Shown here: one piece after another, positions 1 to 8,223 of the stretch
Layout of the letters: each line of letters opens with the position of its first letter
How positions within the stretch are numbered: the stretch's first letter is position 1
DNA from: Fusobacteriaceae bacterium
GTDB lineage: Bacteria > Fusobacteriota > Fusobacteriia > Fusobacteriales > Fusobacteriaceae
Assembly: GCA_031272775.1 (NCBI GenBank)
Contig: JAISTB010000009.1
Span: 62,001 to 126,000 of the forward strand
DNA: 64,000 bases
Direction of reading: 5' to 3'
The notes under the pieces: model-generated
What the model saw: the letters and a program-made list of their open reading frames with translations, nothing else
Database searches by the model: none
Told to the model about the DNA's origin: nothing
Translations under genes and position numbers: made by a program

Positions 1-1045
1 AGAGGGCGTCTTCGGTGTGGGAATAGTCGACGACCACCGTGAAGCCGCATTTGGCACTGACGAGCTCAAAACGCCCCGGCGCGCCGTTCAGTTGTCCGAG
101 GGTCTCAAAGATCTTTTTGTCGTCCACGTCAAGGAGCTTGGCCGCCCCCACCACGCCCAGCATGTTGTAGAGGTTGTAGCGACCCGGAAGTTTCGTCGCG
201 AAGCGCGCCACGTCGCCGAAAACAGAGATTTCCACGTCCTGTCCGTCCCTTCGGATTTTCAGTATCCGGCCCGTGACGTCGCCCCCCGAGATCCCGTAGG
301 AAATCCCGGGATATTCCTCATAGAGACGGCTCCCGTAGGGATCGTCGATGTTGATCACGGCGTTTTTCTTTTTCTTCAACATGCCAAAGAGTTTTTTTTT
401 CGCTAAAAAATAGTCCTCCATATCTTTGTGAAAATCAAGATGGTCCTGCTTGAGGTTCGTAAATACGGCGACATCGAAGGAGAGCATGGACACCCGGCCC
501 AGAGCCAGCGCGTGGGAGCTCACTTCCATGACGAGCCAGGGAATATGCCGGTCCGCGGCCTTGCGACAGATCCGCACAATGTCCACCGATTCGGGCGTCG
601 TATTGTTGGCCTCTTCGATATCATTTCCGACCTTGTACTCAATGGTCCCGATCCGGGCCACATTCTCGGGACCCAAAATTTTCTCAAGAAAATACGTCGA
701 GGACGTCTTTCCCTTGGTTCCCGTAAAGCCGATAATCGTCAGCTCCCGCTGGGGCCAGCCGTAAAATCGCGACGCGATTTCCCCCAGGTTTTCCCGCAGG
801 TTTTCGACGTAAATCACCGGCGCGGGAACTTCGGCCGGAACCTCCCGGGAGACGAGGACGCAGACGGCCCCCCGGTCTATGGCGTCGGCGATAAAGTCGT
901 GGCCGTCGGAGACTTCGCCCGTCAGGGCCACGAATACGTCCCCGGGGCCGATCTTCCGCGAGTCATGGTGCATATGGCGGTAGGCGGCGGGGAAAGGGGC
1001 GGCGTTCAGATTTTTGTGGCGTATGCCCTGTAAATAAGCTTCCAT
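1..1045 (-). CDS. murE: UDP-N-acetylmuramoyl-tripeptide synthetase MurE (5' part, cut by window edge)
   Basis: Cytoplasmic Mur ligase that adds the third amino acid of the peptidoglycan stem peptide to UDP-MurNAc-dipeptide using ATP. About 348 codons are present; the family is usually near 490, so the C-terminal domain is missing. Visible are the ATP-binding loop GFTGTKGKTSS near residue 112, the substrate motif NNTTPES near residue 150 and the Mur-ligase segment FTNLKQDHLDFH. The ATG at 1045 follows an AAGGAG ribosome site. The motif that would tell diaminopimelate from lysine specificity lies outside the window. It follows comM in the same direction after 83 bases, so the two may be co-transcribed. 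Confidence 0.9.
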   Translation of the reverse strand, partial: MEAYLQGIRHKNLNAAPFPAAYRHMHHDSRKIGPGDVFVALTGEVSDGHDFIADAIDRGAVCVLVSREVPAEVPAPVIYVENLRENLGEIASRFYGWPQRELTIIGFTGTKGKTSSTYFLEKILGPENVARIGTIEYKVGNDIEEANNTTPESVDIVRICRKAADRHIPWLVMEVSSHALALGRVSMLSFDVAVFTNLKQDHLDFHKDMEDYFLAKKKLFGMLKKKKNAVINIDDPYGSRLYEEYPGISYGISGGDVTGRILKIRRDGQDVEISVFGDVARFATKLPGRYNLYNMLGVVGAAKLLDVDDKKIFETLGQLNGAPGRFELVSAKCGFTVVVDYSHTEDAL

Positions 1046-1128
1046 GAGGTCTCCTTGCTATTTTTGGGTCGTGATTTTTTGCGGGTCTGCATTTAGCGCG
1101 AGCCCAATGCCATCGGCCGCTTGGCGGG

Positions 1129-2631
1129 TTACCGCCTTCGAAACGATATGGCCTCCAATAAATGTTCTTTCCGGATGGATTCCGAGTCGGCAAGGTCGGC
1201 GATGGTCCTGGCGACCTTGAGGATTTTGTCGTAGCCCCGGGCCGAGATTTCCAGCATCTTGATCGCGCCCTTGAACCAGTCCCGATCCTCGGGCGGGATC
1301 CCGCAGTATTTTTTGACTTCTTTCTGACCGAGATAGGCGTTCAAGAGTCCCTCGCCGTTTCTGTTTTCCTGGATTTTCCGGGCCTTTTCAACTCTTTTGC
1401 GGATCTCGGCGGAGCTTTCCCCCATGGGCGCCTGGATCAGCTCTTCTTCGGGGAGCCTTCGCATCTCCAGATGGAGATCGATCCGGTCGAGGATAGGTCC
1501 CGAGAGCTTTTTCCGGTATTGGCTGACCTCGTGGGGCGAGCAGCGGCAACGGTCCCCTTCGTAGAGAAACCCGCATTTGCAGGGGTTGGCCGCCGCGATC
1601 AGCAAGAAACGGCTCGGGAATTCCACCCGGTACATGGCCCGGGTAATGGCCACGATGCCGTCTTCCAGCGGCTGTCTGAGGCTTTCGAGGAGCATCCGGG
1701 GAAATTCCGGAAACTCGTCGAGGAAGAGCACGCCGCCGCCCGAGGCGAGACTGATCTCCCCGGGCATGATCCTGGTCCCGCCGCCGATAATGGAAACGGG
1801 ACTGCTTGTGTGGTGGGGCGCCCGGAAGGGCCGGACGTTCACAACGGGACGTTTGCTGTTGAGAGCCCCCGCCACGCTGTGGATCTTCGTACACTCAATG
1901 ATCTCTTTTTCCGTCATAGGCGGCATAATCGTGATGATCCGCTTAGCCAGCATGGACTTGCCCGAGCCCGGGCTGCCGACCATCAGCACATTGTGTCCGC
2001 CCGCCGCCGCGATCTCAAGGCCGCGTTTGCCCTGCACCTGTCCCTTGACATCGGAAAAATCCACCTCAAAGGGCGGCGCGACATACTCCTCATGGACCGG
2101 CGCTTCCGGTACTTCCCTGTTCTTGAAAAAACGTTCGACATCATGCAATGTCCGGATGGGGATGATCTCCACACCCTTTATGATGCCCGCTTCCCGGTAA
2201 TTTTCCATGGGAAGCAGCACCCCTTTAAAGTTCTTTTCTTTGGCCAGAATCATGGTATTGACGGTGCCTTTGACGGCCTTGATCCTGCCGTCCAGCGACA
2301 ATTCCCCCATAATCAGGTAATTGTCCAAAATGTCGCCGTCATCCCGCAAAAAGCCCATGGTCAGCATAAGCCCCACGGCAATGGGCAGATCAAACTGCAC
2401 GCCCTCTTTCCGGATGCCCGCCGGGGAGAGGTTTACGACAACCCGCCTCGGGGACATGTCGTAACCGCAGTTGTTGAGCGCCGTCTTGATCCGGTACTTG
2501 CTCTCGTCAATGGCGGCGTCGCCGAGCCCTACGATGGCAAAGCTCGGCAGACTGGAGCTCACATCGACTTCCACCTCCACAAGATAAGGATCAATGCCGA
2601 TATAGCTCGCGCTGAGAACTCTGACATTCAT
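1129..2631 (-). CDS. comM: YifB/ComM family Mg-chelatase-like AAA+ ATPase
   Basis: Full-length (about 500 residues) ComM/YifB protein. In naturally transformable bacteria ComM is a hexameric helicase that extends branch migration of incoming DNA; in other species its role is less clear. Seen: an N-terminal Lon-like domain (residues 1-170), Walker A GSPGSGKSML near residue 220, Walker B VLFLDEF, the SLRQPLEDG segment, and a C-terminal Mg-chelatase domain with a cysteine cluster (NPCKCGF...DRCRC). Two adjacent ATG codons occur at 2634 and 2631. The second lies 5 bases after GGAGG and is preferred. A promoter is visible upstream. Confidence 0.92.
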   Translation of the reverse strand: MNVRVLSASYIGIDPYLVEVEVDVSSSLPSFAIVGLGDAAIDESKYRIKTALNNCGYDMSPRRVVVNLSPAGIRKEGVQFDLPIAVGLMLTMGFLRDDGDILDNYLIMGELSLDGRIKAVKGTVNTMILAKEKNFKGVLLPMENYREAGIIKGVEIIPIRTLHDVERFFKNREVPEAPVHEEYVAPPFEVDFSDVKGQVQGKRGLEIAAAGGHNVLMVGSPGSGKSMLAKRIITIMPPMTEKEIIECTKIHSVAGALNSKRPVVNVRPFRAPHHTSSPVSIIGGGTRIMPGEISLASGGGVLFLDEFPEFPRMLLESLRQPLEDGIVAITRAMYRVEFPSRFLLIAAANPCKCGFLYEGDRCRCSPHEVSQYRKKLSGPILDRIDLHLEMRRLPEEELIQAPMGESSAEIRKRVEKARKIQENRNGEGLLNAYLGQKEVKKYCGIPPEDRDWFKGAIKMLEISARGYDKILKVARTIADLADSESIRKEHLLEAISFRRR

Positions 2632-2698
2632 CATACCCTCCTTTGCTGCTTTCTTCTTGATTTATCCGCCGGAGCAGATTCCTCTCCGTCTGGCTTCT

Positions 2699-2727
2699 AT
2701 TATATAACTTTTTTCGCAAAAATCCAA
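2699..2727 (-). promoter_or_regulatory. Predicted sigma-70 promoter for comM
   Basis: On the minus strand, TTGGAT at 2722-2727 and TATAAT at 2699-2704 are separated by 17 bases, in an AT-rich gap just upstream of comM. Called from sequence alone. Confidence 0.55.
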
Positions 2728-2746
2728 CAATTTCTTCATTTTATCC

Positions 2747-2775
2747 TTTCTTTTTTTCCCGAAGAATGTTACAAT
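2747..2775 (+). promoter_or_regulatory. Possible promoter for the IclR-family gene
   Basis: TACAAT at 2770-2775 resembles a -10 box. A weak TTTCTT at 2747-2752 sits 17 bases upstream. The predicted transcription start (about 2782) falls directly before the palindrome at 2785-2800, which fits autorepression. The -35 box is poor. Confidence 0.35.
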
Positions 2776-2784
2776 GTTCATATC

Positions 2785-2800
2785 ATGGAATCTGTTCCAT
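2785..2800. promoter_or_regulatory. Putative IclR autoregulatory operator
   Basis: Perfect 6-base inverted repeat ATGGAA-TCTG-TTCCAT, 25 bases upstream of the regulator's start codon. It has the same half-sites and 4-base spacer as TGGAA-CGCA-TTTCA found at the three minus-strand promoters near 13.9, 19.2 and 22.2 kb. It also resembles the classical E. coli IclR box (TGGAA...TTCCA). Binding by the adjacent regulator is inferred. Confidence 0.6.
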
Positions 2801-2825
2801 TATCTTGCGCAAAAAGGAGGGACCA

Positions 2826-3578
2826 ATGATTCAAAGCCTCGTCCGGGCCATGGAGCTGCTGGAAGTCTTGAACGGCAGCAAATCCAGCTATTCCATCGCC
2901 TATCTGTCTTCGGCGCTCAATCTGCCGCCCAGCACCATTCACCGCCTCTTGCAGACGCTCTGCGGCACGAAATTTGTCGTCAAGGACGAAAAATCACACG
3001 ATTACAAGTTGGGACCGGCGCTGATCCCGCTGGGGATTACGGCCCGGAAGAATTTGCATCTGCAAAATGCCGCGACGCCTATATTGGAACGCCTTGTGAC
3101 CGTCACGACCGACGATTCCTATCTCGTGATCTCCACGGGCTACAAAGGCTTCGTGCTCGAGCATATCGACGGCCCCAGCCCCCTTAAAGTACTGGAGGAT
3201 TTCGGTTTCGAACTGGACCTCCACTGCGGCGCGATCCGGAAAACGCTTCTGGCCTACCAGCCCGAGGCCTTCATTGAGGAATACATCGAGACCGTGATCA
3301 AGACGCCCAACGCCTTCCCCAAGGTGGAGCCCGCGGTCCTTTTGGAAAACCTTGAGAAAATACGAAAAGAAGGAGTCGCTGTGTCCCATGGGGACTACAT
3401 CAGCAACTCCGTCGGCATCGGCGCGCCGGTTTTCAACAGCGAGGGGAAAATCATCGCGTCCATCGGAATCATTACCCCCGCCTCGAAAATCGCGGGCGAG
3501 AAAAAACTCAATGAATTGAAGCAAACCGTGAAAACATCAGCCCAGGAACTTTCCGAAATGATGGGCTTCTTCAAATAG
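2826..3578 (+). CDS. IclR-family transcriptional regulator
   Basis: A 250-residue IclR-family protein with an N-terminal winged helix-turn-helix (residues 4-65; LPPSTIHRLLQTL is the recognition region) and a C-terminal effector-binding domain (about 75-245). The start at 2826 follows AAGGAGG by 5 bases. Longer in-frame starts upstream would run through the operator and lack a ribosome site. It is convergent with the glutamate fermentation cluster and overlaps the end of hgdB by 8 bases. A palindrome upstream of it recurs in degenerate form at the promoters of that cluster and of two TAXI-TRAP transporters, so it is the best candidate regulator of all three. The effector is unknown; glutamate, 2-hydroxyglutarate or 5-oxoproline are guesses. 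Confidence 0.88.
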   Translation: MIQSLVRAMELLEVLNGSKSSYSIAYLSSALNLPPSTIHRLLQTLCGTKFVVKDEKSHDYKLGPALIPLGITARKNLHLQNAATPILERLVTVTTDDSYLVISTGYKGFVLEHIDGPSPLKVLEDFGFELDLHCGAIRKTLLAYQPEAFIEEYIETVIKTPNAFPKVEPAVLLENLEKIRKEGVAVSHGDYISNSVGIGAPVFNSEGKIIASIGIITPASKIAGEKKLNELKQTVKTSAQELSEMMGFFK

Positions 3579-4701
3579 TCTCGGCAAAGGCCTGCAGCTG
3601 CGTCCGGGCCTGGCCGAAGTCTTCCATTTGCTGGTCATAGCCCAGAATGATGTGGGGAATCCCCGCCTCCTCAAAGGCCTTCTTCAGCGAAGGATATTCG
3701 AGCTCTTCGGGATCGCAGAACGTCATGGCGAAGACCACCGCCCCCTGCGCCCCGGTGTCTTTGGCCTTTTTCACTACATGGGCCGGCCTCTTCACAATTT
3801 CGGGATCGTACAACAGGGGATCGTTGTCCTGGGCCGCGAAATGCAGCGCCAGAGCCCGCATGGGGTCCGTCTCGTTTTCGGGCGCGTCCACGTCGAAGGA
3901 TCGCGACTCGTGAGCCACGTCGTCAGCCACAATGGCGATTTTATTTTCGTCGAAGATCTTCAGCAGGGCCGGATTGTCCACGATGATCCCCGAGGTCAGG
4001 ACCTTGACGCCGCCCCACTTGGGAACAGGCAATTTTTCAAGTTCTTCGTTCAGCTCGTCCAGCAGCTTTGTATATTGACACTTGAGCTGATAGTATCCGC
4101 TTTTGAGGACGGCGCCCCTGTCCACGGCGGAAATCACGTCGGGATGAAGTCCCGCTAATTTTACAAATTTCCGCCGGGCCGCCCGGCTTTTGTTGTATAT
4201 TTTGATGGCGTTTTGCAATTTTTCGTCGGTGACGGGGCTTCCCGCGATCTCCTCCAGTTGTTTTTTTATCTTGCCGTACTGGGCCATCGTGAACGTGATC
4301 CCGTATTCAGGCCGCCGGTTTTGCGGATGGGCCAGGAACATAAAGGGAATCTGCGGCACGGCCACGCGAAAATTCTGACTCAAGGGCCGGAGCGTATCGC
4401 ACATGGTCGTGACAATCACGCCCGAAAGACCGTCCAGAGCGCCTGTCAGGCCCATTTCGAGGTTCATTTGGGCAATCGTGCAGTAAAAGCTCGCGAAGTA
4501 TTCCTTGGCTTTATTGATCGTCCCCTGGCGTCCCCAGACGCCGAAAGGAACCATACCGGCCGCGTAGACCAGTTCCTCGGGGGCGTAGTAGGGGAAAACG
4601 CCGACGGCTTTTTTGCCTTCGTCCTTATATTGATACAGCTGTTTGCCGGGATTCGCGGCCACGTCCCGGAATGTTTGCAATAATGCGCTTATTCTTTCCA
4701 T
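3571..4701 (-). CDS. hgdB: (R)-2-hydroxyglutaryl-CoA dehydratase, beta subunit
   Basis: Subunit of the oxygen-sensitive dehydratase (component D) that removes water from (R)-2-hydroxyglutaryl-CoA to give glutaconyl-CoA through a ketyl radical. The 376-residue length fits the family. Cysteines in FYCTIAQMN, TTMCDTLRP and MTFCDPEE are placed to hold a [4Fe-4S] cluster, as known for HgdB. It starts at an ATG with a purine-rich site (GGAGG) just upstream. It is the last gene of the gcd-gct-hgd cluster and its stop overlaps the convergent iclR stop, leaving no room for a separate terminator. Other members of the 2-hydroxyacyl-CoA dehydratase family act on lactyl- or phenyllactyl-CoA; the gct and gcd neighbours point to hydroxyglutaryl-CoA. 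Confidence 0.93.
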   Translation of the reverse strand: MERISALLQTFRDVAANPGKQLYQYKDEGKKAVGVFPYYAPEELVYAAGMVPFGVWGRQGTINKAKEYFASFYCTIAQMNLEMGLTGALDGLSGVIVTTMCDTLRPLSQNFRVAVPQIPFMFLAHPQNRRPEYGITFTMAQYGKIKKQLEEIAGSPVTDEKLQNAIKIYNKSRAARRKFVKLAGLHPDVISAVDRGAVLKSGYYQLKCQYTKLLDELNEELEKLPVPKWGGVKVLTSGIIVDNPALLKIFDENKIAIVADDVAHESRSFDVDAPENETDPMRALALHFAAQDNDPLLYDPEIVKRPAHVVKKAKDTGAQGAVVFAMTFCDPEELEYPSLKKAFEEAGIPHIILGYDQQMEDFGQARTQLQAFAETI

Positions 4702-4727
4702 TTTTCCTCCAAATGTGGATCGGCATT

Positions 4728-4753
4728 GCGGGCGGCAAAATGCCGCCCCTACG
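4728..4753. repeat. REP-like hairpin element, copy 1
   Basis: The stem GGGCGGCA / TGCCGCCC with a 3-base loop is followed by CTACG. It lies in the 106-base gap between hgdA and hgdB and has sister copies at 4773 and 29008. Confidence 0.65.
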
Positions 4754-4772
4754 CGGTGATTTTTCGATCATT

Positions 4773-4798
4773 GGCGGATGTGGACATCCGCCCCTACG
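4773..4798. repeat. REP-like hairpin element, copy 2
   Basis: The stem GGCGGATG / CATCCGCC with a 4-base loop is followed by CCTACG. It is arranged in direct orientation with copy 1, 20 bases away. The compensating changes in the two arms show that the hairpin, not the primary sequence, is kept. Confidence 0.65.
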
Positions 4799-4807
4799 GG
4801 ATGATCA

Positions 4808-6037
4808 TTAATTTTTACGCAAACGGGCGTTTTCCTCCATGATTTCGTATAATCCTTCGACCCGGGTTTTGTATTGTTCTTCCGAAAAATTGCGAGGATC
4901 CGCCTGATCGCCGTCAAAGCCTGCTACGGCCACGCCGAGGTCTTTGCGGAAACGCCGTTCCATCTCGGGCATGTAGCCGCTCCAGGGCTTGCAGGAACGG
5001 TTGTAGTGGACAAGGATGCCGTCGACGTTGTTTTCGCGGCAGATCCCTTCCCGCCAGTCTACGCCGGTCTCGAGGCAAACGGAATTGGGCGCCTTGTAGT
5101 AGGCTTTCATCAATTCGTCCATGTTGTTGTAGACGAAGCCGAAGGCGGGGGCGTACACGACGGCCGTGGTGTTGATGCCTTTTTCTTTCAGGGGCGCGAA
5201 CAGCTTCTGCAGTTCGGGCCAGCAGGGAATGCCCTCAAACATGATCCGGTGGTTTTCGGCGTATTTCCACGTCGATTTGCCGGTCTTGACGTTTTCTTCG
5301 AGCTCCGCGGCCAAAGCCTCGAAGGCCTCCGCCGATTCTTTTTTGCAGCGGGCCGTCACGACGTCGGCCATGTGGTTGAAGAGGTCGAAGCCGCTGAAGG
5401 GAGAAGGCGTATACTGGCAGTAGGAACAAACCTTGAGCCAGGCCTTGGCCGTCCGGTTGGCGTTGGCGCAGACTTCCTCAAAGCGCTTCTCGTCCCACTT
5501 CCTGCCCGAAATGGCCTCCAATTTCTTGATGGCGTCCTCGAACTGCCCCCGCACGTAGGCCACGTTTTCGTCGGCCACTTCGACGGTATTGTTGTAGGGG
5601 ATGTCTATCATAATAAGCGGGATGTTGTGCATCCGCGCGATGTTTTCATACCATTTGGTCATACAGTTGCAGATGTTGTTGCAGCAAAGGAGAAAATCCG
5701 GCTGGGGCATGGCCCGTTCGTCTGCTTCATAGCCCGCTGCGTAGGCGAGGCTGATCCGGGCGTAGCCGCAGATATCGTTGTGATAGCCCATGGCTTCGGC
5801 GTGCTCGCACATCCGCTGTCCGCCGTGTTTGGCTGAAATGGCCGCCGCCTGGTTTTCCGGGTAGCAGACCGCGAGGCCCAGCGTCTCGGCAATCTCCGCG
5901 GGGAACTTGGACGAGGACCAGCCCACGGGCTCTCCTCTCTTTTTGGCGTCCCAGGCGTTCTGATACACCATATCGACCACGGCCCTGAGCGCATCCTTGG
6001 CGCCGGGCTTCTTTTCCGTCTTTTGAATTTCTGACAT
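4808..6037 (-). CDS. hgdA: (R)-2-hydroxyglutaryl-CoA dehydratase, alpha subunit
   Basis: Partner of HgdB in component D of the dehydratase. It has 409 residues, somewhat shorter than the alpha subunit of Acidaminococcus as I remember it. Seen: a conserved N-terminal region ending GWSSSKFPAEI, the cysteine-rich stretch DFLLCCNNICNCMTKWYE (about residues 115-132) expected to bind a [4Fe-4S] cluster, and a C-terminal segment DGILVHYNRSCKPWSGY typical of the family. The ATG at 6037 follows AGGAGG. It sits between hgdC (18-base gap) and hgdB, the classical hgdCAB order. Confidence 0.93.
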   Translation of the reverse strand: MSEIQKTEKKPGAKDALRAVVDMVYQNAWDAKKRGEPVGWSSSKFPAEIAETLGLAVCYPENQAAAISAKHGGQRMCEHAEAMGYHNDICGYARISLAYAAGYEADERAMPQPDFLLCCNNICNCMTKWYENIARMHNIPLIMIDIPYNNTVEVADENVAYVRGQFEDAIKKLEAISGRKWDEKRFEEVCANANRTAKAWLKVCSYCQYTPSPFSGFDLFNHMADVVTARCKKESAEAFEALAAELEENVKTGKSTWKYAENHRIMFEGIPCWPELQKLFAPLKEKGINTTAVVYAPAFGFVYNNMDELMKAYYKAPNSVCLETGVDWREGICRENNVDGILVHYNRSCKPWSGYMPEMERRFRKDLGVAVAGFDGDQADPRNFSEEQYKTRVEGLYEIMEENARLRKN

Positions 6038-6055
6038 GTTTACCTCCTGTGTAAC

Positions 6056-6835
6056 CTATTTCGCCCGTTGAAAGGCGAACAGGGCCGCCCCCAAAGCCCC
6101 GTTGTATTGGGCCAGAGGCGATGTGTATACTTTGTGTCCAATTTCCTGTTCCATGGCCGTGACGACCCCGTGGTTCTGGGCGACGCCGCCGGTCATGACG
6201 ACTTCGTCCTCGATGCCGATCCGTTTGGCGAGTCCGCCGACTCTTCCGGCCACGGAGCGGTGAATGCCGCGAATAATATCCCGTTTGTCCGTCGCCTGGG
6301 CCAATTGGGAAATCACTTCCGACTCGGCGAAGACCGTGCAGGTGGAGCTGATGTTGACGACCTTGGTCGATTCCGCCGAAAGGCCCTCAAGTTCGTCGAT
6401 CCGCACTTCCAGCACGCGGGCCATCACGTCAAGAAAACGCCCCGTGCCGGCGGCGCATTTGTCGTTCATCACGAAGTTGTTCAAGAGCCCGTTGGGCGCG
6501 ATTTTCATGACCTTGGCGTCCTGTCCGCCGATGTCGATGACGGTCTTGACGCCGGGGAAGAGAAAAAAGGCCCCTTTGGCGTGGCAGCTGAGCTCGCTCA
6601 ACTGATTGGCGACGCCCTCGATGGAATAGCGGCCGTAGCCGGTGGCCAGCGTCAGTGCGATGTCTTCCATGGCGAGATTTCCCGCCTCCAGGACGGCGGC
6701 AATGGCCCGGGCCGGTCCCGAAGTCCCCGCGCCCACATCGATCAGGGATTTGGCCGCGATTTCGGTCCCGTTTTTCAAGATCACGCATTTTGAAGCCGTG
6801 GAGCCCACGTCAATGCCCAAGGTATAGATATCCAT
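6056..6835 (-). CDS. hgdC: Activator of 2-hydroxyglutaryl-CoA dehydratase (component A, ATPase)
   Basis: Homodimeric [4Fe-4S] ATPase of the ASKHA fold that injects one electron into HgdAB at the cost of ATP. Choosing the ATG at 6835 gives 259 residues, the family length. The phosphate-binding loop IDVGSTASK lies at residues 8-16 and [10 protein letters not shown] at 99-108. The two cluster ligands C127 (NDKCAAGTG) and C166 (SSTCTVFAE) fall at the same numbers as in the characterised Acidaminococcus protein. GGAGG lies upstream of this ATG. A longer reading to 6874 adds an arginine-rich leader and is not favoured. Confidence 0.94.
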   Translation of the reverse strand: MDIYTLGIDVGSTASKCVILKNGTEIAAKSLIDVGAGTSGPARAIAAVLEAGNLAMEDIALTLATGYGRYSIEGVANQLSELSCHAKGAFFLFPGVKTVIDIGGQDAKVMKIAPNGLLNNFVMNDKCAAGTGRFLDVMARVLEVRIDELEGLSAESTKVVNISSTCTVFAESEVISQLAQATDKRDIIRGIHRSVAGRVGGLAKRIGIEDEVVMTGGVAQNHGVVTAMEQEIGHKVYTSPLAQYNGALGAALFAFQRAK

Positions 6836-6912
6836 GGTGTTCCTCCCGAAAAGCGGATCCCTCCGGCGGCGCAATCAAGCGGCCGCCGGAGCGTAATCCT
6901 GCGTCAGCCGGC

Positions 6913-8139
6913 TCAGCCGTTGGCCATTTTTGCCGCGACGTTGATAAAGTTGGTAATGATAATCGCGTTGGTGATATTGCTCAAGAATCCGCCGATGACC
7001 GGCACCACAAAGAAGGCCAGCTTGGAATAACGGTATTTTGTGCAGACCGCCTGCATGGTCGTCATGGATACGGGCACCGCGCCGAGGCCGAAGCCTGTGT
7101 GACCGACGGAAATAATGGCCGAATCGTAATTTCTTCCGCAGAGATTGAAGGTGATGAAGTAGGCGAAGAGGAGCATCAAAGCCACCTGCGCAAAGAGCAG
7201 CACGATCAGGGCCAGTCCCAGTCCTTCCAACTGCCAGAGCTTCATGGACACGATGGACATGGACACGAAAAGCGCCAGGGAGAAATCTCCGACGATGTCA
7301 ATGGCCTCATACTGGGAATCGTCCGTCGTTCCCTTCTTGTCGAGATACAGTCGGATCAGGATGCCGCCCAGCATGGCGCATACATGGATCGGGAAGCTGA
7401 CATTGAGTTTTTTCAGGATGATGAATACGGCCTGACCGATGCCCAGCGCGATACACATCATAAATACGGCGTTCAGCACATGGGGTTTCTTGACCGCGAC
7501 GCCCGCCGCCTTGGCCAGAGAAGCCACGTCGTCCTTGCCGTCCAGTTCGGGATCCTCAAAGTGGTTCTTCCGCACGAGGAAATTTCCGAAGGGTCCGCCG
7601 ACGATACAGCCGGAAATGAGTCCGAAGGTCGCCGCCGCGATGGCCACTTCCATGGCCGCGGGGGCCCCCGCCTTGACCGCCAGAGGCGCGAAAGACGCCG
7701 CGTTGCCGTGCCCGCCGGTCATGGGGATGGAACCCGTCATCAGGGCGATCAGGGGATTGATGCCCATGACCTTGCCGATACCGAGGGCCAGCACATTTTG
7801 GAGCGCCGCCAATACCGCCGCCAGGATCGCGAAGATGATCACAAGTTTTCCGCCTTTTTTCAAAAGAGCCAGACTGGCCGAAGCGCCGCTGGCCGCGAAG
7901 AAGATACATTAGAACAGGCTGTTGACCGTGGCGTAATCGTAATTGAGCTCGGCTACGCCCGCCTTGTACAGGATCAGCGACAGGATCGAAAAGATCGTCC
8001 CGCCCACGACGGAAGCTGGCAGGCAGTATTTTTTGAGAACAGGAAATTTTGCCCGCAGAAATTCGCCGAAGTAGATGGCGACCACAGAGATGCCTAACGT
8101 TTCAAACATACCGAGTTTGATCTTTAGAATTTCGTTCAT
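6913..8139 (-). pseudogene. gltS: Sodium/glutamate symporter GltS interrupted by one in-frame TAA
   Basis: Read through, this is a full-length GltS (about 408 codons) with two hydrophobic halves. Seen are the family segments LMTGSIPMTGGHGNAA and HTGFGLGAVPVSMT. The frame stays open except for one TAA at 7909-7911. It lies between ...YATVNSLF and CIFFAASGASASLALL, matching a region of GltS that is normally continuous. Nothing is deleted and the frame is unchanged, so this is a point nonsense change (or a sequence error). No good restart is visible after it: the next possible start is a TTG at 7863 without a ribosome site. The gene lies inside the glutamate fermentation operon between gcdA and hgdC. 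If truly broken, glutamate uptake would rest on other carriers. Confidence 0.85.
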
Positions 8140-8223
8140 GTAAAACCTCCTATAACCTAGATGTTGCTATGCTACCGTGTAAACCCTTGATTGGTGTTCC
8201 ATATCGGTATGCCTCATGTTGTC

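Noticed and set aside
1162-2829. A 555-codon open frame on the plus strand opposite comM
   Set aside because: It mirrors the comM codons, has histidine/proline-rich nonsense composition and no ribosome site. It is a by-product of GC-rich coding.
7909-7911. The TAA in gltS as programmed recoding
   Set aside because: TAA is not used for selenocysteine or pyrrolysine, and no stimulatory structure is evident.
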